A DNA stretch of 64,000 nucleotides, from NCBI RefSeq assembly GCF_037975245.1, contig NC_092573.1:15860265-15924264 (forward strand). Reading direction: 5' to 3'. The translations under genes were made by a program, and so were the position numbers. Shown here piece after piece: positions 16,681-30,400 of this stretch. Numbering within the stretch: the stretch's first letter is position 1; each line of letters starts with the position of its first letter. The DNA comes from Apostichopus japonicus (taxonomy: Eukaryota; Echinodermata; Holothuroidea; Aspidochirotida; Stichopodidae). The notes under the pieces are model-generated. The model was not told where the DNA came from. It saw nothing but the letters and a program-made list of their open reading frames with translations, and did no database searches.

Positions 16681-18082
16681 CATGCACTTGTCAGTTCTTT
16701 GCAGTGACACTTCTGCATATAATAATAAAGGAATTGCCTGAACTTTGGAAATTGGTACATCCCTGGGTATAATGTACCCAACAATAAAACAGATTTGATG
16801 CAAGCTCTACATGTCACATACATGAGAGTGGTCCAAACTCTCATACCTAACAAAGAATGTAAAAACAATGTGAAACACAGAAGCCACTCTCATAGTGAAA
16901 CAAATAAAACATATCTATGTACAAGGAAATTATAAAAGTTAAATGAATCCCTGAGTAAATATAATTAGACCCCAAATGGGCTCATGGCAGATATACACAT
17001 CTACTTTAACATTTCAAAGTATTGCAGACAACATTTCAATGTAACATCACAAACTAGAGACAAAGTCAAACTAGATTATTGCATGAACAGTTCTGCATTC
17101 ACACACACATTGTACATGCATACTGAGGTAGAAGTCCAGGAGTTTGAAAATTGTTTCTTGATTATCTATGGACCATTAGTTATTTTGTATTCAATGGCTA
17201 GGTTTTCACCTCCATTTTGAGAAAACAAAATGACAATCTCTGTCACAATGCATAGTATAATACTCTTGTTGGATCAACACTTTGCAGTTGAGAAATCATG
17301 TTCATGATTCTACAATTTATGTGAAATGCTTCACACACAACGGGTGCAAACAAGCTTCGATGTTTCCAGCTTTCAGCAAACTTCTCTCTTGACTTAGCAC
17401 ATGTACAGAAGGCTGCAGAAGTAGCTTGAACGTCCTTTCAGCAACTGAGAGAAAAAAAAGGGATAAAGAACAAATCACAATGATTTACTGGTGACAGACA
17501 ATGTGAAACTTACATTGAAAAGAAAAATATTCCACACTGCTATACAAAGGGACCATTTCAAAATCTAACTCGAGATATGGTTGATTGAATGTAACCTATT
17601 TTGACCAGTTGGCTAAACCTTACACTGCTCCACATTGTCTAATCACAGTAGGGGACCTGTGATGTCATCTGAGCAAATGCTCTTGAACAACTTTACTTTG
17701 GCTCCTATAATCTTTTTAATTTATCCTTAATACCTGATAAATTTGAATGCTTACTATGCTGAAAAAATTCTCTGCACTTAGAATTTCATCAAAATGTATC
17801 TTTATTGTAGAAGTATTCCTTATGTGGATGTATGATTGACAAAACAAAAACATTTTCAGCTGAATTGTCAAAAAAAATTAAAAAATCCTTGTGATACAAA
17901 ATGCTAAAAATTCAGAGAGATTTTAGCGCTTATGTTAAACAATTAGCTCAAGCGACCAGAAAAAAATCTATTTTCTGTCACAATCTTAAAGGAACATCGT
18001 TAAAGGTTACTTGCTTCAATTAAACTGTTTATCAACAATATTCCTCATTCAAGTACTTGACACACCCAAATATTCCTAACTA
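16681..18082. other. Region downstream of the ankyrin gene
   Basis: Probably 3' UTR and downstream DNA of the minus-strand ankyrin gene. A minus-strand AATAAA at 17801-17806 is one candidate poly(A) signal. It includes the interspersed repeat at 17490-17720. No coding exon is supported. Confidence 0.4.
17490..17720. repeat. Interspersed repeat, copy 1
   Basis: This stretch matches, in reverse complement, the segment at about 38930-39210. Shared blocks include gacaatgtgaaac, gaaaaatattc, gattgaatgtaacctatttt, tcacagtagggg and ctgtgatgtcatct. Ends and class are unknown. Confidence 0.65.
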
Positions 18083-18459
18083 CAGGGGCGTCGGAAGCTA
18101 TTTTGGATTTGTACGGCAGAACAGAGTGTGGCCATCTATCATAATTATCAGGGGGACGTTTGGTAGGTCAAACTACGCTACGCGCCACCATGGTTGGCGC
18201 GTAGCGTAATGGAGAAAATTTTGAAAAATGCCTCCCAGATAGCAGGAAATGGCACTTCCCGAGCTTTAAAACAAGACCCCTGCCGTGCCAGAGTAGTCAC
18301 ATTTAGCCTACTTGCCGTCATCATTATTGAAAATTATTGAAAAATATACCTCCCAGATTATTGTTTGCCTTTTTTTTTTCTTAGTCCCACTTTTTTTTTT
18401 GCGCCGTGAATATTGGTCCGTCGTTCGCCAGACCTGCCGTACCGGCTCCGACGCCCCTG
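18083..18459. mobile_element. Short hAT-like MITE with an internal perfect hairpin
   Basis: Starts CAGGGGCGTCGGAAGC and ends with reverse complement CAGGGGCGTCGGAGCC. A clear target duplication is not seen (aacta versus gactt). The interior has a near-perfect palindrome at 18174-18208 built on TACGCTACGCGCCACC, within a core shared with MITEs at 15229, 24907 and 39895. It lies 150 bp downstream of the ankyrin gene stop codon. Confidence 0.65.
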
Positions 18460-18609
18460 GACTTGCATGTTTTCTTGATGCATTGAGTGATCAGAGTCGC
18501 TAATGGCAGCCATTCAACAGCACAAGTTTTGGAGCGAATAAAATGCAGTGTTCTTTACCAAAACCTTAAACTAAACAAGGCAATTTAAATTTACCTTGTC
18601 AATCATTCT

Positions 18610-21600
18610 TCATTGAGCTAATAAGCCAAGCATATGTCTCTCAATCTTCTTTTGCACTGAAAAACAGGAAATGAAAGATATTAATCATCATACAAAATGA
18701 TATTTGTACAAGAATTGATAAAAGTATGGTTGTTTGTATGTAAAACCTAAACAGACCAGTCCAAGGTTAATTAATTTTGAACTGATAAGAAAGGAACATA
18801 ATATGAACATTATAGTTGAAATTTTTCATTCAACATTGGGATGACAATATTTCAATCTGTTTGGTAGCAACAGTTAACTTAGAGCAACACATGTGATATT
18901 TCGAAGATGTACAACACACATCAATTGGCTTTAAGTTCACTCTCTGATAACTTCAAATATCAATATCTCAATAGCAGTAGGAACTGTGTGCAAACTTCAC
19001 AAGGATAGTAAACATTTTGTTCCTTTTTTAACATTAAAATGTAAAAGGCTATACTTTGATCACAAAATTAAACTGTAAAATATGCATGCATAATTTTTGT
19101 CAATAAAGGAAACTGAGCCCCTTGCCAAAAGAAATAAAATATTGGGTATCAACTTAAGTTAAAAATGTTCAATTTCTCCAGAAATGTGTTGCTCACTAAT
19201 GCTAATGTTTAGAGGAAACACGCCACCTTAGTAAACTGCCTTGTGCAGTCTTTGCAGCAGAGTTACATTCTCCCAAGAAGAATCCCCTCATTTTGAATAC
19301 TACAACCATGAAACTCAAAATGATAATTCACAGACTCTTCAGCAGTGTCTACCACAATTGATGTTGATTGACAATAATAATCCAATCATTCACTACTGTA
19401 TTCATACCTTTCACATGCCCTTTAGCAATAGCTAGGGCAAGAGCATTATGGCCGGACTCAGACTCTGCTGTGATATCAGCCCCTGCCTGTAGGAGAAGCT
19501 CTACACACTGGGGATGGTTATTGGCTACTGCATACAACAGTGGTGTTCCTCCATTCTAAACAAAAGAACAAATCAAAGCATCAATTAATAAGATATGTAC
19601 TCATCACCACTACATGGCATCAACAGAAGTGATGTCTTTCATTATTAGGTGGCATCATTTGAGTAACACTAACAACCCTACCTACCACTTAATTGGTTGA
19701 CCAACTCAAAAACCAGACAAACTGAGGAAAGAATATGGCATTGCCATCTTGCAAAGTTTTAAAGAAAATGTTGATGGCGAACCCTGACATAGCCTCTGAA
19801 AACCCTGGACCAATGTGATCCCATGAGTAATTCTTAACCTAAGGAGGAAGATGGAAGTTCTTTGCATATTGAAAGAAGAAGGTACAAACTTTATATAAGA
19901 GTAACAACTCAATTTACAGATGATACATACGTTAAAAAAACGTTCTTGCTTACATCAAATTGCTCACTGTTTATTCCCCTGTAAACAAGAATTGACACAT
20001 CTGGTGATTGTAACCAATTCTTGCCAAATAAAACAATGTCAATAAGTGATAATTATATTTAATTGCTTCAGCAAATTCGTAATAAGCATAATTAGAACAT
20101 TGGTCACTTCCGTTTGACTAAATTGCATTTTATTTTGGCTGTCCCATAGAGATGTCAACTACCACAATGAAAAAGGTACAAATGATCCAAATACTAGATC
20201 ACAGCTCAACACAAAGTCACAATGTCATCTATTTTAAGTGCTATACAACTAGGCATAAGGTCAACAGACAAAACAGTGAGCGCTTAATCTACCATCTTAG
20301 CTTTTACATCTTTTAATAACTTCAAACGTACCCTCCCAAAAAAAATTGTGCCCCCCCCCAGATGCAATTTGTAGTGTTAAACTTGGTTAAAAAAAACTCA
20401 GACAAAAACTTTTTTTTACAAAGATTGCATCTAAGGACCCTTAATTAATCAAAAATTTATCCCCCTCCCCTCAGAACCCTCCCCCAGAACAGAATTCATA
20501 AACATTGTGCCCCTAATTAAGTGCTGTGCCACCCCTGTCCCCCCCCCCCCCAAGATTGAAATGTCTGGTGAGGCCACTGGTCTACAAGCGAGTATGTGTG
20601 TGTGTGGTTTTCTTCTCTCTCTTTGAATAATGCATTCCATTACTATTCTCCTTTTCACTCATAATCAGTATTTGATCAAACAGCTTCTTGAAAGACCATC
20701 TGAACTTGATCCTGATTGTTTATTGAAAAAAATCCAAGTGATAACTTGGGCCAAACCTGCAGTTTTCATATAGTCCTGTGTCTGACTAACAAATTTGCCA
20801 AAGATAACAAAAGCATACCTAAAAATTTCCAGTACCAATTTAGATGTCATATGTATGTTATACATATCCTGAGATGATAGATATGTAGTTCATTCTTTAC
20901 TAATCATGTTCAGTTCATACCAATGATACTAGTGCCATGTTACTTACCCAATCATGCGAGTCAAATTCTACTTTCTCATCCAAGAGATACTTGACAAGGT
21001 CTTTGTTTCCATTACAACATGCAAACGATATTGAACTTTCAGCATCCCTCCCTTTCTTGTTTATGTCTCCACCTTTCTCCACCAATAGGTGGACTGCATC
21101 CTTCTGACCATGAGCACAGGCCCAGTGGACTGGGGTAAGGCCCTCGGGGTCCAGTTCATCTGGCTCGTAGCCATTGTCAAGTTTTTCCGTCAATTTAGCT
21201 AGTTCTCCTTGAGCAGCAAGTTGGTGGATGGGTAAATCTGAAGGAAAGATAATAATGACGCAGTCATAACCCACAATTTGGAAAGAATTTGGAGACAAGA
21301 AATAGTAAATAGTCTTGAAATCATGATGTAGTGATTTTCTCTCATCAACTCTACCTTTGAAAATGAACATCATTTGCACTCATGAAAGAAAACTTCTGAC
21401 AAACTTTCAGATACATCTTTCTGCTCAGAGTAGATATTTAGAATTTTGAAACACTTGTGATAGATAAAGGATAAGTGATATGGGAGGCATTGGAAATGAG
21501 GCACCTTTGCATCCTCAAGGGACAAACAATCTGGGAAATCCAGAATTTGATAAAAAGTATTCAAAAAGTAAATTTCAATAGTACTTATCTTCTAAAAGTC

Positions 21601-23552
21601 AACATGAACCAATTTAGGGACTAAACCTTGCCAAAACAAATCAGCACAATGAATATTTCTTATTGTTTTAAAGGCATTGTTGCAATAACTGTACTAATAT
21701 TGGAAATTCTGCAACTTACCGAGAGGGAATGTTGGAGTCACTGTTAGCGTATTACCTCTTTTTGTGTTGGTCAACGCTGTGTTTGGCTGACAAAAATGAA
21801 CCAGAAACATATGGTAACAATTATTGTGCATTCAACTGACTAAATTACAGTACGGACTGAATGTAGCTTCAGCCTCCTATTTCATGTGGCAAGTCTGCAT
21901 TATGGCTATATGATTTCCATGTTTACTATGTGCTTATCATAGCGACTGCCCATGATCACTGATTATGAAATATGTCTGGTACTGACATTAAGCTTCTCTT
22001 CAATGTAGGCTTGAAAGAATATCTAAAAGAGAAAACCCTATCTCCAACTTGTCTCCTTCCTCTGTCCCAAACTTTGGATTTTGTGTACACTTTGTTGATA
22101 CTTTCCCTCTCATTTGTTGGTTCACATGTAATAGTCAACACACACCTGCTAAGGATGTATAGTTGGACTCTTTCACATTACAACTTGAGGTACCCTCATG
22201 AGAACACAATTCTTAGTACTATTGAGGTAACTGACAGAGAGACCTACTTTTTATACCTATCCTTCATTAGAAGTCTTTCAAGGTAGTGTTGTATCATGGG
22301 ATTTATAACATGAATGAAGTTTTAACATTCTGGTAGTTTAGGTTTCATCAACTACGCTTTACGTCAAAGCTGAACTGAGTTTTGTATGAAAATAATTACT
22401 ATGTATTGCTTTGAAAAATACAATAAACAATAAAGCCCACTTACTTTCATGGGTGAATAACCATAGGAACTTGACTTCCCAGATGATGATGATCTACTTG
22501 AACAGATCCTCTTCATAGACGGTAGCAAGGAATCATTCTCTGAAAACACAACAGAACAGACAAACTTCATGATTACCAAAAACCAAACAATCACATAATT
22601 TCAAAGCTACACATGGAAACATAGGTTCCATAGTCCAAATGTTGAATGCATTAACTGTCTACCTACATGAAAATATTATAATTTCAGAGAATGAATATAA
22701 CAAGAGAAGTAATATTATTCCTTCTAACAACCAAACTGGTTTGCAAATGTTGCTACATGGTTGAACCCATAGCTGCATTTTCACAACAAGCAGTGTCATT
22801 TTATCTTGAGTAAAAGGTTTGCTTTTACAGTTTTATTAAGTACACAAGAGACTGATACCATGAGTCCAAACTACTACGCATATGAATGGACATCAAATCA
22901 GCTAGTAGAACTCTGAAACCTCCTTCAATAGTGCTCAAGTATAAAACCATTTCAAATAAATGCTGTCATGCATGTTTTAGTAATACAAAGGCTTTAGTAA
23001 CAAAATACATGGGCTGTGGCAGAGCAAAACTTAGTATGATCATGGAGACCAAACATTGTGTTATATGCTTTTGACCTGTAAGGATACCACAAGTGCAAAG
23101 GTGCCTTCCTTGACACATTTTTGTAATGACTGCTATGTTACTAACCTCAAATGACATTGACAACCCAACAGTAACAGTTTTCTACTACTCAATATGGGGT
23201 ATCCACATTCAAGATTAATCACATACATGAATGTATCCAAACACAAATACATTGAAACTGCCTTTGCCTAGACCTGTCACTTTCAAGGTAATTGATGACT
23301 TTGTGGATATTAACTGTCAAACATACCTTGGCACATAACAGACTGAACTTCTAAGTCTGAGATTCCCTGATCATGGTCTATGGATGACAAATTTGTCAAC
23401 ATTTCTGAGATGTGTAAGCTCTGTGGCACAGATATCACTTTGTACTCAGAATACTCTTGAGATGGTGACATCTGAGAGAGAACTGGTGTTATTGATGGAC
23501 TTCTGGCTTCACCCATTTCTGTACTTTTTGACTGGGGTTGAAATTCTGTCAT
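18610..23552 (-). CDS. RFXANK/ANKRA2 family ankyrin-repeat protein
   Basis: Coding exons on the minus strand: 23327-23552, 22445-22539, 21720-21786, 20948-21237, 19408-19555, 18610-18656. All are GT-AG and in phase, giving 290 residues. The N-terminal ~110 residues are Ser-rich and disordered. Then TNTKRGNTLTVTPTFPLDLP leads into the ankyrin array starting IHQLAAQGELAKL, with TPVHWACAHGQ, SSISFACCNGNKDLVKYLL, DWNGGTPLLYAVANNHPQCV and GHNALALAIAKGHVK, ending QKKIERHMLGLLAQ. This order and the DWNGGTPLLYAV block are diagnostic of RFXANK and ANKRA2, the two vertebrate paralogues. Their ankyrin grooves bind PxLPx(I/L) peptides (HDACs, RFX7, CCDC8, megalin), and RFXANK is part of the RFX complex for MHC-II promoters. 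An invertebrate copy probably reflects the pre-duplication ancestor, so I give no symbol. Confidence 0.92.
20340..20580. mobile_element. Degraded MITE fragment in ankyrin gene intron 4
   Basis: C-runs, the cccctcccctcagaaccctccccc block and gcatctaaggac sequence resemble the interiors of the TIR elements at 994 and 14868. A CAGTGGCCTCACCAGAC end (reverse complement, near 20577) has no matching partner, so this is a truncated relic. Confidence 0.4.
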
Positions 23553-24324
23553 TTTACTCTTTACCTGTCAGCCTATGTAAACAAAATAGTTAGTTCAAAG
23601 TAACAGCATGTACAACTTTTCTCGTATATTGTATGTGCATAAAGCTTCCCAATATAACTTGAAGAGCAGTATTAAACAGCTCCCTTCACCCTGAAGTAGC
23701 CAAGATAAATCGGTGTCATTTATAAATGTTGTAATTGTAACCTGTCATACGATGAACTGAACTGTGTTATCTATGGAAATGTATGCAGCCATCAAAGTGA
23801 TCTTTCTGTAAATATTTTTGATAGAATTTTTTGACAAAATGATTCATTAATTGTTCACTTAATATATTAACAATTTGCCAACAAAACAATTGCAAGGCAA
23901 AACAAAATAACAAATTCTTTAAACCTAGCTACTGTAACTGTAGAATTCAACATTGTGCTGCAAATTCACAAAATGATAACTTATCATATGTCATCATTTC
24001 AATAATTGCAGCAAATTGATCATTGATCACTTAATTAATCTCCTCAGTTCAATATTTGCAACAAATAATTATGCTCGTATCAGAATTTTATCATTTCAAC
24101 ATTCATAAATCCTGTGAAATGAAACATTTTTTCAACCAAATGATAAACTACACTCACCTCAGAATGTAATCATTTCAATATGTTGCAGCAAAATTAGAGT
24201 AATTATGAATATGTTGTATCTCAAGTTGTCACTGTCTGTGATAAAAGAATTTACTACTGAACAAAAGGAAATCTAAAGAAACAGTTTTCGGAAATACTAA
24301 TATTAAACATGAGGGCCTACTTAC

Positions 24325-24440
24325 CACCAGAGCGAGAGAAACTGAGATACAAGGTGCTGAGGTTGGCCGCACGGAACAGAAGAAGTTAGATCACTTTGGC
24401 ATTTGGTAAGATGTAGAACATCAAGTAGAATTTGTGAAAT
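24325..24440 (-). promoter_or_regulatory. Possible 5' UTR exon and promoter of the ankyrin gene
   Basis: On the minus strand a strong donor, CTCTGGTG|GTAAGTAG, ends a pyrimidine-rich, C/G-richer stretch at about 24325-24400. It could splice to the CAG acceptor at about 23565, 12 nt before the ATG. The upstream edge is a guess and there is no TATA box. No transcript evidence. Confidence 0.3.
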
Positions 24441-24906
24441 TAGTGACCTGATAGGAATAAAGTAATAACCAATAACCAACAGTTCATTTGTACCATAAGA
24501 GAACTTACACTGCAATAGGATTCATTTATAGCAAAATATACTGTACCTTCAAATGTCTCCTCAAAGGAATAACTGTAAAAAGAATATCGCAACACCAATA
24601 GCTGACAGTGCAGTATTAGACAAGGGAATAATTTATCTAGTATCGCATCACAAAATGCTACAGATGCAAAACATACACATGTGATGGAATTCACATTTGC
24701 GCTTCATTGGTTTAAACATAATGCCACAAGATATACCCCCTCTGAATTATTTCTAGGGCATAAGCTTCAGTGGGGGAGTGTCTGGATCAAAGACACACTG
24801 TGGAATAAGTGACATGACAAGCATGTGCAAAACTGCAATTAAAAACATGCATGTAGGACTAGGAGTAGTGTAGTGTGATGTTTGAATAAAAAAAGGTCAT
24901 AAGTGG

Positions 24907-25745
24907 CATAGGCGTACGGGACCATTTCAGTTTGGAGGGGCAGAAACCTTTGTGCCCGAAGTTCCCATGACACTATCTAAGCGGAGCGCCACCATCGGTC
25001 GAAATTTTTTGGCAAAAACTGCCTCTCAGATTCCCGGAAATGGCACTTCTGAGGCCTTGCAAGTTGCATCTAAACATTCTTTATTTTATCATCTCACCTT
25101 TTAGAAATTTTCACTTCCCCAAAACTTTGGAAAATTAGAAGAAGAAAAAAAGGGAGCAACACTTTGAAGGGGAAAAATAGGACAGTATATATTTTAAGCT
25201 CCTATTTAGTTACCGTATTTATTATTTTGACACAGTACTCAGCTACCTCCAGAAAAACATACATTTTTCAACGACACGTAGGCGGAATAATGTCGCTGTG
25301 TCGGGTGGGACTGCAATTTGTCTCACAATTTGTAGGCACTCCCCCCCCCCCACCCCACCATCCATGAACAAGAAAACGTTTCTTATATACACTCATGTCG
25401 GGGACGTCCAGGTATATAGTTGACTAGTTAGAAATTTTTGCGGTAGCCCAGATGAGCTGAGCTTAAGGTGGTGTTACACGGAAATATTCGGGAAACATCA
25501 TTAGGCCTATATTAATATTAATGTCACAAAACAAATAACATGAAACGCTCCTCACAAAATTGTCGGGCAAAAATTTTAAGAAGATTTGGGCAAGCTACTG
25601 CATATTTATATATATATATATATTTATATTTTTTTTACCTCTTAGTCTGCCCGAACTTTTTAGGACTTTTGCCCAAATTTCTTGTCCTCTGGAAATTTGG
25701 GGGGCAGTCTCCCCCTGTCCCCCACCCCCGCCTCGTACGCCTATG
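24907..25745. mobile_element. hAT-type MITE with near-perfect 8-bp duplication
   Basis: Termini CATAGGCGTACG on both sides in inverted orientation. The flanks are ATAAGTGG (24899-24906) and ACAAGTGG (25746-25753), 7 of 8 matching. The interior has the shared core (CTATCTAAGCGGAGCGCCACCAT near 24973, CCCGGAAATGGCACTTC near 25034), a (TA)n run near 25606-25630 and C-runs. It has no transposase. Confidence 0.75.
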
Positions 25746-26736
25746 ACAAGTGGTCATCAAAGTGGGGGATATGGTGTTGCTAAGAGCACATCCCATTTCA
25801 AATCTTAAAATGACGTTTGCTGCAAAACTTGCCCTTAAATGGCAAGGGCCGTATAGAGTTACTTCTTTACTTACTAAAAATCGTGAGGTAACCAGAACGC
25901 CTGTGGGCAGTTAGCCTAGTGTAGGCTACGTGTGATCGGTGAGTTCTTTCGCAAATAGCCTTGGTTATTTTGTGTGGTATATTTTGTAAACACAGTTCAT
26001 TCTCTCTTAGTTCCTTCACCATTGACGGAGTAATTGTGACAACAACTAAAATAGGTGCATGGTTAGTGCAGTTGGACCAAGCTTCAAGGACCCTGACCAA
26101 TAATAATTCGTCGCGTTTAGCCTCCACAATAGGTAAATAGACCTAACTCAGATAATTGCGTCAGATCTAAAGGGAGATCGGAAATTTGCGTGCATAGAGC
26201 TAGAGCTTCGTTTCCATGGTTTACTCTGCCGCATATAATACATGCGCCACTGATGCTTGCATGAATCGGCCACCATCAGTCCCCAACGAGCGGAACCAAA
26301 TAACAAGGTAGCATACGCCCATTAAAAGCCCCATTGACTTACACACTAAATCACAAAAGTAATGTGGTCTCTAAGTCTAGATAGAAGATTTCACTAGCTA
26401 AACGCTACCCATCACCGGATAGCTGACAAGTTGGCCTTTCATGGCCCCATCAATTTTCCGTATCATGACCATGTAGATTTTTTGCTATCCGAGCCGGAAA
26501 TTTTCTTCACTTGTAAACAAACCTCTTCACTCCGTGGTAAACAAATTTCCTACTCTGCACCTGGGAGGCCTAAAGGGGTCTAAAATTGCCTCAATTTTGA
26601 CCCAATTTTTTCACCACATGTACTTCCATTCATGCTCTTCAACATGCAAGCCACAAAAAGCTAGATTATGATTGATAATAGGTCACAAAAGATGTTCTCC
26701 TGCTGCTTTTTGACACTTTTCCTGATCGAGCGGATT
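25746..26736. other. Intergenic region
   Basis: Nothing recognised. Chance ORFs only. Confidence 0.45.
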
Positions 26737-26805
26737 GATATAGACTCTAATAGGAGTATGCCACCACAAGCTATAAGGTGGCATACTCCTATGAGAGTCT
26801 ATATC
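26737..26805. repeat. Long perfect-arm hairpin
   Basis: The 29-bp arms at 26737-26765 and 26777-26805 (gatatagactct...ggagtatgccacc) pair with one mismatch around an 11-nt loop. It abuts the CAGGGG end of the next element. Confidence 0.8.
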
Positions 26806-27178
26806 AGGGGTTCCCTAACTGGGGTGAATGAACCTCCAGGGGATGCGTTGGTCCATTCCAGGGGGGTCGTGAGACGAGTCTGAAAGTCAAAACTAGAGTA
26901 CTTTTTGTTAAACTAAAATCTGATATATCATAATATTAGTTATATACAAAAGTCGTACACTATGAACTTGATCTTTTCGTAGCATGGTTAACAATAAACA
27001 GTCTCAATAAATAAATAATCAATGTTGCAGCGCACCACAATAGTATTGATAGCATAACAACACATCATATATGGCCGGTGTGCATCGGTTTATAGCATAA
27101 CGAGTGGCGGTTGTGGAATGAGAAAGTGTCCCTCTGATGTTGTGCCCCCACACTTTTCGGAAGCTTCCTAAACCCCTG
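26805..27178. mobile_element. hAT-like (Charlie-style) MITE remnant
   Basis: It begins CAGGGGTTCCCTAACTGGGG and includes a gggggtcgtgaga block, a familiar look for ZBED/Charlie-like hAT ends. It ends with reverse complement CAGGGGTTTAGGAAGC. The match between ends is short (about 8 bp) and no target duplication is visible, so the right boundary is tentative. Confidence 0.45.
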
Positions 27179-27323
27179 GGCGTGTGCCATCATTACGTGC
27201 ACTGGTTTTTATTGACATTCACCATGCCATCTTTTCTATTCCGTTTTACTGAAACTTCCTTGAATTCTATTGAAACTAGATGAACCATGAGCTCAATGAG
27301 AACCCCGTTGAGTTAATGATGAT

Positions 27324-27400
27324 CAGGCCCGTAGCCAGCGTAACCGATTTGCAGGGGGGGGGGGGGGGCGGGCACATAAATAAGTATCGCCGTCCTGGGG
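27324..27400. mobile_element. Single MITE-like end with G-run
   Basis: CAGGCCCGTAGCCAGCG followed by a 14-nt G-run resembles one end of a hAT-type MITE. No matching inverted end was found nearby. Confidence 0.3.
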
Positions 27401-30400
27401 AAGGGTTAAGGAAAACGGGAGGTGTACCCATCCCACTGAGAAGGGTCAGGGTTGTTATATGCCAAATGATGTGTTCTTTTCCATATTTTTCCTTATATTT
27501 GTATTCCAGTTTTCTGCTTTTTTAAATTAAAAACTAGTCATTTTCTGAATTCAGATGGAATATGTTGATTATGTCGGTCTGTACTCCGTAATTACCAAAC
27601 TCTCATATTGTAAGTGCCAGAAGGGAATTTAATTTTTAAAATAAAACGATTAGGCTTTTATTGTTCTAGGGCCATGAAAATGATAAAACCTGGATGTACG
27701 TATATCCGAGGGAAAAGGTTCACATGCAGCTACGCACGATGAGTTTTTTTACACTTCAAGCGCACCATATCTTGTTCGCTAGTTACGCGCCGAACACAGT
27801 AAAGCATTATGAGGGCAAGCGTCTAATCACTACGCAACTTCGCGCTGCTGTGATCGAATTTAACTTTCTTAGATTCTGTGGAGCATCGGCGTATAACCTA
27901 CATATTGAGGTCGATGTTGTGGAATTAATTGTTGTGGATATATTGCTGTATTACGCGTTCAACATTCTTTCGATGCTGTTCATGACTAACGTTAGCCTAC
28001 AACAACTTAATACAAGTACAATATACTAGTAGTAGGCCTAGGTTACAAGTACAGAAATCCCACTGGTCGATAAACGTTAATGCCGGTCGAGAAAACTTGA
28101 TTGATGATGCCCTTGCCAGCAGTTTTAATCTAAGTTAACTTTATCACCATCTTCGAATCAGAACTCAGGTAAGTGTAACTGCAGGTCAAGTTACAAGCTA
28201 GGCTAGGCATATACTAAGTTGCTTCCTATTTTGGACTACAATTATGGTGCAGGATAGCTAATGCAAATGTACCACCGCTGATGTTATTGATGGTGTACGG
28301 TGAATTCTCGATAGACCAAGTATGGAGTACCGTTCTTTTATTAAAGGATAGTGGTGATGACGATCTCGCTGAGTTTACTCAGCTGTTTACATTTGTAACT
28401 GATTGATACTAGACTTTTTCAATAACAATTTTTATCTACAAAGCTTAAATGAAAAGAGCCAAAATTCCCACAATGAAACATCAATTTTGTAATTTGAAAC
28501 ACTTTTGTGGCTTACTGCAGAGCAGTGCATATGGAACCTAGGATCTGGTAAATGTAAATTTTAATGTTTAGCTTTCAAAGAAGACCTTTTGTGTACTTTG
28601 TGCCTCAGTTGAAAATGAATTATGAGAAAAACTAGAAGCCTGAAATTTGGTAAATGGTAAGAATTTTGTATGTATAGTCAGTATTGCGAAGTTCGAACAC
28701 CCTAAGAAATACACGATTTCACCATGAAAACCTACAGAAAGAGCCAAATTTCACCAAAAAGTAAGAAGCTACAGTTATTTTCTCTCCAAAATGACCCGTG
28801 TGCAAGAAATTACTTACATATTTGTCAATAAAATGACGAAGATCTATGAAGTGTGTTATAATTACTGAAAGAGCAACTGCGCCACCAACTCTATCACCAG
28901 CGCCACACTGTGGGTTGCGTGTCCGAACTTCCCAATACTCTAGCAAAGAAATACCAGTTCCACAGTCACGAAGAATCTTCTTGGAAAACAACGTTAAAAC
29001 AGTTTGCAGGAAAGAAAGTTTGGCCGTGTATCGTACTATAACACAATTCTCCCACCATATGAAGTATATTTTCAGGTGATTTATACCAGAAGATTTAGTG
29101 TTGGGGTGTTTTAAGTCTTTAAGTGTCCGAACTTAGAAGTCACCATGCTACTGTTAATTCGCTTAAGAGAACTTCACATCTCCTTCATGTTTATGTTGCT
29201 TCATGGTTATGTTGCTTCATGGTTATGTTGCTTCATGGTTATGTTGCTGATAATTTGGCAACAAGTACCCTTCATGATGCTGAACCACAGCATAACAATA
29301 CAGCAGTTTTGGAGTTGGATAAATTAAAATTGTAGTAAAGGAAATCATCGTAAACTTTATTACGCACAGTAAGTAGAGTCTGGGTAATTCATAATGACCA
29401 TTACAAAATGCAAGTATCCTGACGCAATACTTTTGATTTGGTGTTTAAATTCAAGATGACCTTACTCCAAAATACAATGTGGGAAGTTGAATTTTTGTTT
29501 ACCCAGTCTATGCAATTAACTCTGTGGGTTTCTGTAAAAGGAGGATAGTGGGAAATTCAACTGCTGAGAAATAAGGCCTCAAAAATCAAGAAAATGTCAC
29601 ATGGTCAGCAAATTGGAAGAAGTCAAATCAGACAATTTGAAGCAATGCAACTGAAAAGTTTCAGAGTATGGTTATTTCATAACACTCTTTATCATGCAAC
29701 AATGGTGGTGATTTTTTGAGAGAATTGTGTAACAGCCCCAAAGTACTGTGATTTAAAACAGTGTAAATTTCTTAATTTCACGGTGGAGTAATTGCACCCC
29801 ACCTTTCAAAAGACAATATTCCATGGAACACTGTAGACATGGTTTCATTGACCTTCCGAGAAACCAGTAAGCTTCTTGCACCTATACTATGGGAGACACA
29901 ACCCAACCATCATCATATTAAATAACAGAGATCAAACAGCTAAGAAAGATCTTTGCCATTTGTAGAGGGATATCATAGTATAAATGTAATTCCTGGGAGC
30001 TGCCATCCTGTGTGTGATGTCATAGTGCCACCAGGATCTGAAACATTTGCTCTTCATTCATATTTTTCACTGTCTCTGAAACCAATCCCCTCATTAGGAG
30101 GTGTAAACAGCTTCAATATTTGCATTTGCCAAACCCATCTCTGTTACAAAAAATAAACATTGCCATAAGTATAAGAAAAACATAAGAAGTTTATACATGT
30201 CATATACAGACTTGTGTGTGAAGGAACATTTAATTTACAGTGATATCTGCCAAATGGAATTTAAATTTTTCTTTGCTGTTTGGAGACGATGTTCATGAAA
30301 ATCATATCTTCCACATGATAGATCATTAAGGATTGCTGGATTTGTGTCTCCTTTCAGCTAAACTACTGTACATACCAAGTTAGAAGCTTATGTAAGCTTA

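Noticed and set aside
18083-18459. Target duplication for this MITE
   Set aside because: Flanks aacta and gactt share only three central bases, so I do not claim one.
27694-28029. 111-codon ORF upstream of DCAF12
   Set aside because: No recognisable domain, no splice context and no homology I can recall; this length is expected by chance in 64 kb.
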